This document shows positions 40,388 to 49,781 of a stretch of 64,000 nucleotides of DNA, in pieces. Positions within the stretch are counted from its first letter, which is position 1. Each line of letters begins with the position of its first letter. The position numbers were made by a program, and so were the translations under genes. The notes beneath the pieces are model-generated. The model did not search any database, was not told the origin of the DNA, and was given only the letters and a program-made list of their open reading frames with translations. Source of the stretch: an uncultured Bacteroides sp. (lineage in GTDB: Bacteria > Bacteroidota > Bacteroidia > Bacteroidales > Bacteroidaceae); contig URYL01000002.1 of the NCBI GenBank assembly GCA_900552075.1, forward strand, positions 62,001-126,000. Direction: 5' to 3'.

Positions 40388-42874
40388 ATGAAACACCTGA
40401 CACATTTAGCAGCTTTATGTGCTTGCCTTACCAGTCTTCCTGTTGCGGCTCACGTGCAGGAAGTGATGAATGAACCGGATTCGGTCTACTTGTTTTCGTA
40501 TGCCACCGTGAAAGATGCGGGGCGCAGCGGGTTGAAACTGGCGTGGAGCCCGGATGCCGACCGTTGGTTCAGTATCGGCAATGGATATGGGTATGTGAGA
40601 TGCGATTACGGAACCTGGGGGGCCGAGAAGCGTATGCTGAATCCTCATCTGACGCGGGATGCAAAAGGCGTGTGGCATTGCGCCTGGCAGTTGAACGAAA
40701 GCGGAAAGGAGTGGGGACAGGCCACTTCGCCCGACTTGATGAAATGGAATCCGCAGACGTATTACCTGCAGACGCCGGGAGAAGGAACCGGAATCCGGGG
40801 AAGTGAAACCCGCAAGAAAGCGGTTGTGGACGGTGTAGTAGAACAAGGATATATGCAGAAAGTGGCCTGGGAGGAGGTGGACCGACTGTTGAAGTTTGTC
40901 GACTACCGGGCCTATAGAGACCAGTTGCACAATGAACGGACGGAACAGGATGGCCAGCGCTTTGCCGGGTTGGCTCCTGTATCCTTGCGGCTGACAGTCC
41001 GTCCGGAAGAAGCCAAACCTATCAGTGACAAACTGATTGGCATTTTCTTTGAAGACATCAACTACGGAGCCGACGGCGGGCTTTATGCCGAACTGGTGCA
41101 GAACCGTGACTTTGAATATTCTTCGAAAGACGGGGCTCCTCAAGGATTTGACAGTGGTTATGCCTGGAGTATTTGGGAGAACGGAAAGTCGTCGGCTGTA
41201 CAGGTAGCCACGGAGCATCCTTTGCATGCCAATAACCCGCATTATGTGGTGTGGCAGGTTAAGCCGGGAAGCGCTCTCCGTAATCCTGGCTTTGACGGTA
41301 TTACGTTGAAGAAAGGTGAAAAATATGACTTCTCTCTCTTTGCTTCTATGCCCGAAGGCAGCAAAGGCGGCAAGGTTGTCGTACGCTTGTTGGATGCTCA
41401 AGGCAAGGAAGTGGCACAGGCTTCTGTAAAGGTAAAGGCGGGTGACTGGAAGAAGCAGACTGCGGTGCTGACGGCACAAGCAGATGTAGATGCGGCTGTA
41501 CTTTCGCTGGAACCGGAATTTACTGGAGAACTACACTTGGACATGATTTCACTTTTCCCGCAAAAGACCTTCAAAGGACATAAGAACGGGTTGAGAACTG
41601 ATTTGGCTCAGACATTGGCTGATTTGCATCCTCGTTTTATGCGTTTCCCAGGCGGTTGTGTGGCTCATGGAAACGGAATTGACAATATTTACCGTTGGAA
41701 AAACTCCGTCGGTCCGCTGGAAGCTCGTAAGCCGATGCGGAACTTGTGGGGCTACCATCAGACACTGGGACTGGGGTATTTTGAATATTTCCAGTTCTGT
41801 GAAGATATAGGAGCGGAACCGCTGCCAGTACTGGCCGCTGGAGTGCCGTGCCAGAACTCTGCCTGCATCCCGGGCAAACTTTTGAGTGGCGGACAGCAGG
41901 GCGGAATACCCATGGAAGAAATGGATGCCTATGTGCAGGACATTCTGGACTTGATTGAATATGCCAACGGTGACCCGAAGAAGAACAAATGGGCCAAGAT
42001 GCGGGCGGAAGCCGGTCATCCGAAACCGTTTAATCTGAAATACATCGGCATCGGCAACGAGGATTTGATTACGCCGATTTTTGAGGAACGCTTTGAAATG
42101 ATTTTCAAGGCCATCAAAGAAAAATATCCGGAAATCACTGTTATCGGTACGGTAGGGCCTTTCTATGAAGGTACGGATTATGAGGCGGGATGGAAATTCG
42201 CTTCCCGCCTGCAGGTACCGATGGTAGACGAGCATTATTATAATACGCCGGGATGGTTTATCAATAACCAGGACTATTACGACCGGTACGACCGTTCCAA
42301 ACCGAAAGTGTATTTGGGAGAGTATGCGGCTCATCTGCCCGGTCGCCCGAACAACATTGAGACGGCCTTGGCAGAAGCGTTGTACCTGACCTCGGTAGAG
42401 CGGAACGGTGACATCGTATCGATGACTTCGTATGCGCCGTTGCTGGCCAAGGAAGGACATACCCAGTGGAATCCCGACTTGATTTATTTCAACAATAAGG
42501 AAGTGAAACCTACTGTGGGCTATTATACCCAACAGCTTTACGGACAGAATTCTGGTGACACGTATCTGCCTGCCGACCGGAAGATTGATAATTCCCGTCA
42601 GGATGTACAGCGCCGGATTGGTACGTCGGTGGTGCGCGACAGCAAAACGGGCGATGTGATTGTGAAGCTGGTCAACCTGCTGCCGGTTCCGGTCAAGACC
42701 CAGTTGAACGGGCTGACACAGGAAGAAGGGCAGGTGACTTTACAAGTCCTTTCCGGTACTCCGACCGATCAACAGGCGCGTCCGGTGAAGAAAGGAATCT
42801 CCTTGAAGGACTTATCACAGTATGAGATGCCTGCTTATTCGTTGAGTGTGATCCGGATTCATTTGCCAAAATAA
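40388..42874 (+). CDS. GH51 alpha-L-arabinofuranosidase with N-terminal propeller-like fragment
   Basis: 828 residues, signal peptide MKHLTHLAALCACLTSLPVAA. Residues about 30-140 (SVYLFSYATVKDAGRSGLKLAW ... GVWHCAWQLNESG, SPDLMKWNPQTYYL) resemble part of a GH43-type propeller but are too short for a complete one. After a linker, the GH51 enzyme starts near 200 (VSLRLTVRPEEAKPISDKLIGIFFEDINYG); the acid/base Glu is in IGIGNEDLI and the nucleophile Glu in VYLGEYAAH. It removes terminal alpha-L-arabinofuranose from arabinan or arabinoxylan. It sits between GH43 and GH35 genes in a probable operon. Confidence 0.93.
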   Translation: MKHLTHLAALCACLTSLPVAAHVQEVMNEPDSVYLFSYATVKDAGRSGLKLAWSPDADRWFSIGNGYGYVRCDYGTWGAEKRMLNPHLTRDAKGVWHCAWQLNESGKEWGQATSPDLMKWNPQTYYLQTPGEGTGIRGSETRKKAVVDGVVEQGYMQKVAWEEVDRLLKFVDYRAYRDQLHNERTEQDGQRFAGLAPVSLRLTVRPEEAKPISDKLIGIFFEDINYGADGGLYAELVQNRDFEYSSKDGAPQGFDSGYAWSIWENGKSSAVQVATEHPLHANNPHYVVWQVKPGSALRNPGFDGITLKKGEKYDFSLFASMPEGSKGGKVVVRLLDAQGKEVAQASVKVKAGDWKKQTAVLTAQADVDAAVLSLEPEFTGELHLDMISLFPQKTFKGHKNGLRTDLAQTLADLHPRFMRFPGGCVAHGNGIDNIYRWKNSVGPLEARKPMRNLWGYHQTLGLGYFEYFQFCEDIGAEPLPVLAAGVPCQNSACIPGKLLSGGQQGGIPMEEMDAYVQDILDLIEYANGDPKKNKWAKMRAEAGHPKPFNLKYIGIGNEDLITPIFEERFEMIFKAIKEKYPEITVIGTVGPFYEGTDYEAGWKFASRLQVPMVDEHYYNTPGWFINNQDYYDRYDRSKPKVYLGEYAAHLPGRPNNIETALAEALYLTSVERNGDIVSMTSYAPLLAKEGHTQWNPDLIYFNNKEVKPTVGYYTQQLYGQNSGDTYLPADRKIDNSRQDVQRRIGTSVVRDSKTGDVIVKLVNLLPVPVKTQLNGLTQEEGQVTLQVLSGTPTDQQARPVKKGISLKDLSQYEMPAYSLSVIRIHLPK

Positions 42875-42967
42875 AGAGACTGATTGATTCTTGTTTCTTT
42901 TTTGACAGATTTCTGAGGTCTGAAAAACGGGGAAAAAACTATTTTGGGCAATATAATTTTAATATGT

Positions 42968-45328
42968 ATGAGATATAAACACGCATTATGGGGCGTAGGC
43001 CTTTCTTTATTGTTCTCTTGGGGAATGCTTTCTGCTTCGGCGGCTGTGCCGGCAGGAGAAGAGACTACCGCAAAGGAAACTTTTGAGGTAGGGAAGGGAA
43101 CATTTCTGTTGAACGGAAAGCCTTTTGTGGTAAAGGCTGCCGAGGTGCATTATCCGCGTATTCCGGAACCTTACTGGGAACAGCGTATTCTTTCTTGTAA
43201 GGCATTGGGTATGAACACTCTTTGTCTGTATGTCTTTTGGAACTTACACGAACAGCATCCGGGTGAGTTCGATTTCTCAGGTAACAAGGACATTGCCAAG
43301 TTCTGCCGTCTGGCACAGAAACACGGAATGTATGTCATCGTACGTCCGGGACCATACGTCTGTGCAGAATGGGAAATGGGCGGACTGCCTTGGTGGTTGC
43401 TGAAGAAAAAAGATGTGCAGCTGCGTACACTTGACCCTTACTATATGGAACGGGTCGGCATCTTTATGAATGAAGTGGGCAAACAGCTGGCCGACTTGCA
43501 GCTTTCCCGTGGGGGAAACATCATCATGGTACAGGTGGAAAATGAATACGGTTCGTATGGTATCAACAAGCCTTACGTATCGGCCATCCGTGACATCGTG
43601 AAAAAAGCGGGCTTCACCGACGTGCCACTCTTCCAGTGTGACTGGAGTTCCAACTTCACCAACAATGCGTTGGAGGATTTGTTGTGGACAGTCAACTTCG
43701 GTACGGGTGCCAATATTGACGAGCAGTTCAAGAAACTGAAGTCCTTGCGCCCGGAGACTCCGATGATGTGCAGTGAGTTCTGGAGCGGCTGGTTCGACCA
43801 TTGGGGACGGAAGCATGAAACCCGCGATGCGGCTACGATGGTGAGCGGTATCAAGGATATGCTGGACCGGAACATTTCGTTCAGTTTGTATATGACCCAC
43901 GGAGGTACGACTTTCGGCTGGTGGGGCGGTGCCAACAACCCGGCTTATTCGGCCATGTGCAGTTCCTACGATTATGACGCACCGATCAGTGAGGCCGGAT
44001 GGACCACTCCGAAGTATTTCCAGTTGCGCGACCTGTTGAAACAATATCTTCCGGAAGGAGAAACTTTACCTGAACCTCCGGCGGCTTTCCCAGTGATTTC
44101 TGTACCGGCCATTACGGACTGGAAGGTGGCTCCGTTGTTTGAAAATCTGCCAGAACCTAAACAGTCGGAAGATATCCAGCCGATGGAAATGTTCGACCAG
44201 GGCTGGGGAACGATTCTGTATCGCACTACCTTGAAAGAGGATGTGAAAGGTACGTTACATATTGACGAAGTACACGACTGGGCACAGGTGTTTGCCAACG
44301 GTAAACTGTTGGGACGTCTGGATCGTCGTCACGGTGAATTTACCTTGCCGTTGAAGGAAACCTTGAAGAAAGGCACTCAGCTGGACATCTTGGTAGAAGC
44401 CATGGGGCGTGTGAATTTTGACAAATCTATCCACGACCGGAAAGGTATCACCCAGAAGGTGGAAGTGGTCAACGGCGACCAGGCACAGGAACTGAAAGGC
44501 TGGATGGTATATAACCTGCCTCCTTTCTATGAATTTGTCAGTCAGAAAAACTATCAGGCCGGAAAACCGGTAGATGGTCCGGCTTATTATAAAGCGACTT
44601 TCCATCTGGACAAGACCGGTGATACATTCTTGGACATGCAGACTTGGGGTAAAGGTATGGTTTGGGTCAACGGACATGCCATGGGACGTTTTTGGGAAAT
44701 CGGTCCTCAGCAGACCTTGTACATGCCGGGATGCTGGCTGAAGGAAGGTGACAATGAAATTATTGTACTCGATTTGAAGGGCCCGGCCGAAGCCAAAGTG
44801 GTTGGCGTGGAAAAACCGATTCTCGACATGTTGCGTGAGAAAGCTCCGGAAACCCATCGCAAAGACGGTCAGAACCTGAATCTGAAAGCTGAAAAGCCGG
44901 TGATGACAGGTACGTTCAAGGCAGGCAACGGCTGGCAGGAAGTACGTTTTGAGAAACCGGCAACCGGACGTTATTTCTGTCTGGAAGGAGTTTCCAACTA
45001 TGACGGTACCAACATTGCCGCTGTGGCTGAAATGGATGTGTTGGGTGCAGACGGAAAACCGGTTTCCCGCGAAAGCTGGAAGATTGTCTATGCCGACAGC
45101 GAAGAAACCCGCAGTGGTAACCGTACAGCCGACAAGGTATTCGATTTACAGGAAAGTACCTTCTGGCAGACGGTGGACAATACCGCTTATCCGCATCAGA
45201 TTGTCATAGATTTAGGAAAAGAATATCAGGTGACAGGTTTCCGTATGCTGCCACGTGCGGAAGCCGGTGCACCAGGTTTGATAAAGGATTATAAGGTATA
45301 CGTAAAGAAATCAGATTTTACATATTGA
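42968..45328 (+). CDS. GH35 beta-galactosidase with discoidin-like C-terminus
   Basis: 786 residues from MRYKHALWGVGLSLLFSWGML (signal peptide); the upstream alternative start is discounted for the same reason. The GH35 barrel begins with GTFLLNGKPFVVKAAEVHYPRIP; the acid/base Glu is in MVQVENEYGSYG and the nucleophile Glu in MCSEFWSGWFDHWG. Beta-sandwich domains follow (WAQVFANGKLLGRLDRRHGEF; GKGMVWVNGHAMGRFWEIGPQQTLY). The last 130 residues look like an F5/8 (discoidin) carbohydrate-binding domain (STFWQTVDNTAYPHQIVIDL; VTGFRMLPRAE). It would release beta-galactose from galactan or arabinogalactan side chains. Confidence 0.94.
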   Translation: MRYKHALWGVGLSLLFSWGMLSASAAVPAGEETTAKETFEVGKGTFLLNGKPFVVKAAEVHYPRIPEPYWEQRILSCKALGMNTLCLYVFWNLHEQHPGEFDFSGNKDIAKFCRLAQKHGMYVIVRPGPYVCAEWEMGGLPWWLLKKKDVQLRTLDPYYMERVGIFMNEVGKQLADLQLSRGGNIIMVQVENEYGSYGINKPYVSAIRDIVKKAGFTDVPLFQCDWSSNFTNNALEDLLWTVNFGTGANIDEQFKKLKSLRPETPMMCSEFWSGWFDHWGRKHETRDAATMVSGIKDMLDRNISFSLYMTHGGTTFGWWGGANNPAYSAMCSSYDYDAPISEAGWTTPKYFQLRDLLKQYLPEGETLPEPPAAFPVISVPAITDWKVAPLFENLPEPKQSEDIQPMEMFDQGWGTILYRTTLKEDVKGTLHIDEVHDWAQVFANGKLLGRLDRRHGEFTLPLKETLKKGTQLDILVEAMGRVNFDKSIHDRKGITQKVEVVNGDQAQELKGWMVYNLPPFYEFVSQKNYQAGKPVDGPAYYKATFHLDKTGDTFLDMQTWGKGMVWVNGHAMGRFWEIGPQQTLYMPGCWLKEGDNEIIVLDLKGPAEAKVVGVEKPILDMLREKAPETHRKDGQNLNLKAEKPVMTGTFKAGNGWQEVRFEKPATGRYFCLEGVSNYDGTNIAAVAEMDVLGADGKPVSRESWKIVYADSEETRSGNRTADKVFDLQESTFWQTVDNTAYPHQIVIDLGKEYQVTGFRMLPRAEAGAPGLIKDYKVYVKKSDFTY

Positions 45329-45365
45329 TTTTCAGTTCGTATAGAACTTAAGGTAATTCAGGAGA

Positions 45366-45404
45366 AATATCCCGCAACTATTAAGTCTGCGGGATATTTT
45401 TTTT
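45366..45404 (+). terminator. Terminator of the GH35 gene
   Basis: AATATCCCGCA (45366-45376) pairs with TGCGGGATATT (45388-45398) and is followed by a run of T. Confidence 0.9.
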
Positions 45405-45523
45405 GCTTGCTGGAAGAAAAATCCCTTTGTTTCATGTCTTTATGACATTTTTTTTACGAACTTTGCCGCCCAATGTGAAATTAGGTATGCAAGGAGAGTT
45501 TGCATCGGATAACAGATGAAAGA

Positions 45524-46837
45524 ATGAACGATTCAAAACCGACATTTAAGGAAATAAACGAAAGTTATACATTAAAAGAAGCCATTGCGGAAGCCAAGCG
45601 TTGCCTGAACTGTAAGAATCCTTCTTGTAAGAAGGGATGCCCGATAGAGAATGACATTCCGGGGTTTATCCATGAATTATCAAAAGGGAATATGGGGAAC
45701 GCTATGGCGATTATTAATGAGAAAAGCAATCTGCCAGCCATCTGCGGTCGTGTTTGTCCGCATGAAAAGCAATGTCAGGGACATTGCGTGCTCTATCCGA
45801 AAGGGAAAGGCATTGAAATCGGAAAGCTGGAACGCTTCATCGCCGATTTTGATACGGAGATGAATTTGATTCGTGAGAAACTGCCGCAGAAAACCCGTGG
45901 AAAGGTGGCCGTCATCGGTTCGGGTCCTGCCGGACTGACTGTGGCAGGCGACTTGGCCCGCCAGGGTTTCAATGTGACCATTTTTGAAAGTCAGGCGGAA
46001 GCCGGCGGTGTCTTGATGTACGGTATTCCGGAATACCGCTTGCCCAAACAGGTGGTACGTCAGGAAATCCAGAAGATTGAAGCGCTGGGAGTGACTTTCG
46101 TGTTGAATTGTGTGGTGGGAAAACAGCTGAACATCGATGATCTTTTTGCACAGGGCTATGATGCCATTTTTATCGGTTCGGGTACGGCGTTGCCGAAATC
46201 GCTGGATATTCCGGGGGCTGGACTGCGTGGTGTTATTCAAGCCACGTACCTGTTGCACATGGCCAATATTTATAGCGAAGGTACGGTTGGGCGTGATAAA
46301 GTGCCGGTGATTGCAGGAGAGCATGTGGCCGTAATGGGTTGCGGCAACGTCGCTATGGATGCGGCTCGTACAGCAGTGCGTATGGGGGCCGCCAGTGTAA
46401 CGATTGTGTACCGTCGTACGGAAGCTGACATGCCGGCCATTCAGGCAGAGTATCAGGCAGCCGTACAAGAAGGCGTGAAGTTTTTGTGGCAGACCTCTAC
46501 CACGGAGTTTCTGGGCGATGCGGAAGGAAAGGTCATCGGTTTACGTGCTAATACTCCGGAGGGCGTCAAGGAATATGCCTTCGACCGTATCTGTCTGGCA
46601 GTAGGTTCTCGTCCGGCCAGTCGGATTGTATCTACGACCGAAGGCATTGACACCGATGATAACGGCTATGTACTGGTGAAAGAACGTCCGTTTGGTATGA
46701 CCAGCCGGAAAGGAGTTTTTGCCGGAGGTGACGTGGTGCATCGGCCGCAGACGGTGGTGATGGCCATGAAGGCAGCCAAAAGTGTAGCAGTGGGCATTGC
46801 GCAGTATGTAGATGCCATAAAATTATTGAGCGAATAA
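45524..46837 (+). CDS. GltD-like NAD(P)-dependent oxidoreductase (glutamate synthase small-subunit family)
   Basis: 437 residues from MNDSKPTFKEINESYTLKEA; a TTG eight codons upstream is too near a GGAGAG to be the start. The N-terminal Fe-S region has CLNCKNPSCKKGCP (near 30-45) and CGRVCPHEKQCQGHC (near 80-95). FAD binding uses VAVIGSGPAGLTVAGDLARQG and NAD(P)H binding uses VAVMGCGNVAMDAARTAVRMGA; the C-terminus has GVFAGGDVVHRPQTVV. This layout fits the NADPH-accepting subunit of glutamate synthase, and related proteins serve as electron donors for other partners. No large subunit (GltB) is adjacent, so the partner is unknown. Confidence 0.88.
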   Translation: MNDSKPTFKEINESYTLKEAIAEAKRCLNCKNPSCKKGCPIENDIPGFIHELSKGNMGNAMAIINEKSNLPAICGRVCPHEKQCQGHCVLYPKGKGIEIGKLERFIADFDTEMNLIREKLPQKTRGKVAVIGSGPAGLTVAGDLARQGFNVTIFESQAEAGGVLMYGIPEYRLPKQVVRQEIQKIEALGVTFVLNCVVGKQLNIDDLFAQGYDAIFIGSGTALPKSLDIPGAGLRGVIQATYLLHMANIYSEGTVGRDKVPVIAGEHVAVMGCGNVAMDAARTAVRMGAASVTIVYRRTEADMPAIQAEYQAAVQEGVKFLWQTSTTEFLGDAEGKVIGLRANTPEGVKEYAFDRICLAVGSRPASRIVSTTEGIDTDDNGYVLVKERPFGMTSRKGVFAGGDVVHRPQTVVMAMKAAKSVAVGIAQYVDAIKLLSE

Positions 46838-46958
46838 CCTAATTATAAAATAAATACTAAAGTTTAAGCCGTATCTCCTGATAACTCAGGAAAAAGCATT
46901 AATTTCGCGAATTCAAAGGAAAGTGTAGAAATTAGATACCAAAAATAAATTTACGACA

Positions 46959-48308
46959 ATGATGGAGCTTGATTTACTCACAGCTGTATCGCCGATTGAC
47001 GGCCGATACAGAAGCAAAGCGGGAGCTTTGGCCGCTTATTTTTCTGAATATGCGCTCATGAAATATCGTGTGCGGGTAGAAATTGAATATTTCATTACAT
47101 TGTGTGAGTTGCCGTTGCCGCAGTTGAGTTCATTCGATGCGGCTCGTTTTGAGTCTCTCCGTGATATTTACCGTAACTTCTCGGAAGCAGATGCCGCACG
47201 TATCAAAGAAATTGAAAGCGTGACTAACCACGATGTGAAAGCGGTAGAGTATTTCATCAAGGAGCAGTTTGACAAACTGGGTGGTCTGGAACATTACAAA
47301 GAATTTATCCACTTCGGACTGACCTCTCAGGATATCAACAACACTTCAGTCCCCTTGTCTATTAAGGATGCGCTGGAAGAAGTGTATTATCCGCAGATTC
47401 AGAAGCTGATTGACCAGCTGACAACCTATGCAGAAGAATGGAAGAATATTCCGATGCTGGCAAAAACACACGGTCAGCCGGCTTCTCCGACTCGTCTGGG
47501 TAAAGAAATCATGGTGTTTGTATATCGTTTGAACCGTCAGCTGGCGGTGTTGAAGGCTTGTCCGCTGACTGCGAAATTTGGAGGTGCTACCGGTAATTAC
47601 AACGCACATCACGTAGCTTATCCGGATTTCGACTGGAAGGCATTCGGCAACAAGTTCGTATCGGAGAAACTGGGCTTGGAACGGGAAGAATATACCACAC
47701 AGATTTCCAACTACGACGGATTGGGAGCTATCTTTGATGCCATGAAGCGTATCAATACCATCATGATTGATATGAACCGTGACTTCTGGCAGTACATCTC
47801 TATGGAGTACTTCAAGCAGAAAATCAAAGCAGGTGAAGTAGGCTCCAGTGCTATGCCACATAAGGTGAACCCGATTGACTTTGAAAATGCGGAAGGTAAC
47901 CTGGGAATGGCCAACGCGATTTTTGCTCATCTGTCTGCCAAGTTGCCGATTTCTCGTCTGCAACGTGACTTGACCGACTCTACAGTGTTGCGTAACATTG
48001 GCGTACCGTTCGGACATACCATCATTGCTATCCAGAGTTCCTTGAAGGGGCTCGGCAAACTGTTGCTGAACGAGCATAAGATTTATGAAGACCTGGATAA
48101 CTGCTGGAGCGTAGTGGCTGAGGCTATTCAGACGATTCTGCGCCGGGAAGCTTATCCGCATCCGTATGAAGCACTGAAGGCTTTGACGCGTACGAACCAG
48201 GCTATCACAGAAGCTTCCATCAAGGACTTCATCGAGACACTGAACGTAAGTGAAGACATCAAGAAAGAATTGCGTGCGATTACTCCGCACAACTATACTG
48301 GAGTATAA
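46959..48308 (+). CDS. purB: Adenylosuccinate lyase
   Basis: A 449-residue enzyme of the fumarase/aspartase superfamily that cleaves SAICAR and adenylosuccinate, releasing fumarate, in purine synthesis. The N-terminus LLTAVSPIDGRYRSK, VTNHDVKAVEYFI, HFGLTSQDINNTS, AKTHGQPASPTRLGKE and the signature SSAMPHKVNPIDFENAEGNLG are diagnostic; length is that of the E. coli-type PurB. The start could be the first or second of two adjacent ATGs. It is separated from gltD-like by 121 nt and followed by the pseudouridine synthase gene. Confidence 0.97.
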   Translation: MMELDLLTAVSPIDGRYRSKAGALAAYFSEYALMKYRVRVEIEYFITLCELPLPQLSSFDAARFESLRDIYRNFSEADAARIKEIESVTNHDVKAVEYFIKEQFDKLGGLEHYKEFIHFGLTSQDINNTSVPLSIKDALEEVYYPQIQKLIDQLTTYAEEWKNIPMLAKTHGQPASPTRLGKEIMVFVYRLNRQLAVLKACPLTAKFGGATGNYNAHHVAYPDFDWKAFGNKFVSEKLGLEREEYTTQISNYDGLGAIFDAMKRINTIMIDMNRDFWQYISMEYFKQKIKAGEVGSSAMPHKVNPIDFENAEGNLGMANAIFAHLSAKLPISRLQRDLTDSTVLRNIGVPFGHTIIAIQSSLKGLGKLLLNEHKIYEDLDNCWSVVAEAIQTILRREAYPHPYEALKALTRTNQAITEASIKDFIETLNVSEDIKKELRAITPHNYTGV

Positions 48309-48375
48309 TTTAAAACAAACAGATATCGCCCGAGAGGGTATCACAGAGTATTAATTAGCATTAAACAGAAAAATT

Positions 48376-49698
48376 ATGGCAGAAAAAGAATTCAGACAGG
48401 AAGGCGAAAACAGCCAGTCTGGCCGCGATGGTTACAAGTCTTATAACAGAGAAGGGTATAATAAGTACGGTAGAGGCGAGAAAAGTAACAGCTACGGTCG
48501 CCGTCCGTATAACAATAATAGAGAAGGGGGAGAGGGTTATCGCTCTTCCTATAATCCTCGTTTCAATAACAACAACGGGGAGGACCGTCCGCAGAGAGGT
48601 GGCTATGGCAATCGTCCGCAGCGTCCTTATGGCAATCGTCCGTATAATAATAACAATGAAGGAGGCGAACAGCGTTCTTCTTACAACCCGCGTTTCAATA
48701 ACAACAACGGAGGACGTCCGCAGCGTCCTTATGGCAATCGTCCGTATAATAATAACAATGAAGGAGGCGAACAGCGTCCGTATCGTCCGCGCTTTAACAA
48801 TGGTGGACAGCAGGGTGGTGAACAGCGCCCGTATCGTCCGCGTTTCAATAACGGTGGACAGCAAGGTGGTTATGGTCGTCCGCAAGGAGGTTATCGTCCA
48901 CGTACCGCCGACTACAATCCGAATGCGAAATACAGCATGAAGAAGCAGATTGAGTACAAGGATGTGCTGACCGATCCGGATGAGCCGATTCGTTTGAACA
49001 AGTTTCTGGCCAATGCGGGAATCTGCTCTCGCCGTGAAGCGGATGAATTCATCACCGCCGGAGTGGTTTCAGTGAACGGTGAGATTGTTACCGAATTGGG
49101 TACAAAGGTGAAACGTTCGGATGAAGTGAAGTTCCACGACCAGCCGGTGAGCATCGAGCGCAAGGTGTATGTGTTGCTTAACAAGCCGAAAGATTGTGTG
49201 ACGACTTCCGATGATCCTCAGGAACGTAAGACCGTGATGGATTTCGTGAAAGGGGCCTGCAAGGAACGTATTTATCCGGTAGGGCGTCTGGACCGCAATA
49301 CCACAGGAGTCCTTCTGCTGACCAATGATGGAGACTTGGCTTCCAAGCTGACTCATCCAAAGTTCCTGAAGAAGAAAATCTACCATGTATATTGCGACAA
49401 GAACGTGACGAAAGCAGATTTGGATCAGATTGTACAGGGTATTACACTGGATGACGGAGAAATCCATGCCGATGCTGTCAGCTACGCATCGGATACGGAC
49501 AAATCGCAGGTAGGGATTGAAATCCACTCTGGAAAGAACCGTATCGTACGTCGTATTTTCGAGTCACTGGGATATCGGGTAGTAAAATTGGACCGTGTCT
49601 ATTTTGCCGGACTGACCAAGAAGGGACTTCGCCGAGGCGACTGGCGTTATCTGACGGAACAGGAAGTGGCCATGTTGCGTATGGGGTCTTTTGAATAA
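48376..49698 (+). CDS. RluB/RsuA-family pseudouridine synthase with Asn/Arg/Gly-rich N-terminal extension
   Basis: 440 residues in two parts. Residues 1 to about 185 are a low-complexity basic extension built from repeats such as SSYNPRFNNNNG, RPQRPYGNRPYNNNNEGG and RPYRPRFNNGGQQGG. The catalytic part starts with an S4 domain (IRLNKFLANAGICSRREADEFI) and continues as an RsuA/RluB pseudouridine synthase (VLLNKPKDCVTT; the catalytic Asp in PVGRLDRNTTGVLLLTNDG; GKNRIVRRIFESLGYRVVKLDRVYF). The enzyme is expected to modify 23S or 16S rRNA. The extension resembles RNA-binding RGG-type tails and may add RNA affinity or condensation; that is inference. Confidence 0.92.
   Translation: MAEKEFRQEGENSQSGRDGYKSYNREGYNKYGRGEKSNSYGRRPYNNNREGGEGYRSSYNPRFNNNNGEDRPQRGGYGNRPQRPYGNRPYNNNNEGGEQRSSYNPRFNNNNGGRPQRPYGNRPYNNNNEGGEQRPYRPRFNNGGQQGGEQRPYRPRFNNGGQQGGYGRPQGGYRPRTADYNPNAKYSMKKQIEYKDVLTDPDEPIRLNKFLANAGICSRREADEFITAGVVSVNGEIVTELGTKVKRSDEVKFHDQPVSIERKVYVLLNKPKDCVTTSDDPQERKTVMDFVKGACKERIYPVGRLDRNTTGVLLLTNDGDLASKLTHPKFLKKKIYHVYCDKNVTKADLDQIVQGITLDDGEIHADAVSYASDTDKSQVGIEIHSGKNRIVRRIFESLGYRVVKLDRVYFAGLTKKGLRRGDWRYLTEQEVAMLRMGSFE
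48613..48777 (+). repeat. Direct repeat of 63 bp inside the pseudouridine synthase gene
   Basis: Positions 48613-48675 and 48715-48777 are identical over 63 bp at an offset of 102 bp, encoding RPQRPYGNRPYNNNNEGGEQR twice in a 34-codon period. A second repeat (RPYRPRFNNGGQQGG) follows at about 48777-48870. Identity at DNA level suggests recent duplication or slippage. Confidence 0.95.
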
Positions 49699-49712
49699 GG
49701 AGAAATAAATTG

Positions 49713-49753
49713 AACACAGGGATAGGCGGATACCAAATATCTCTGTGTTTTTT
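49713..49753 (+). terminator. Terminator of the pseudouridine synthase gene
   Basis: AACACAGGGATA pairs with TATCTCTGTGTT (one mismatch) and a short T run follows, 29 nt before asnS. Confidence 0.75.
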
Positions 49754-49781
49754 AGATTAATTGATAAAACATAGAATCAAA

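Noticed and set aside
48361..48885. 174-codon minus-strand ORF rich in RTI/TRT repeats
   Set aside because: It is the antisense of the repetitive Arg/Asn/Gly tail of the pseudouridine synthase.
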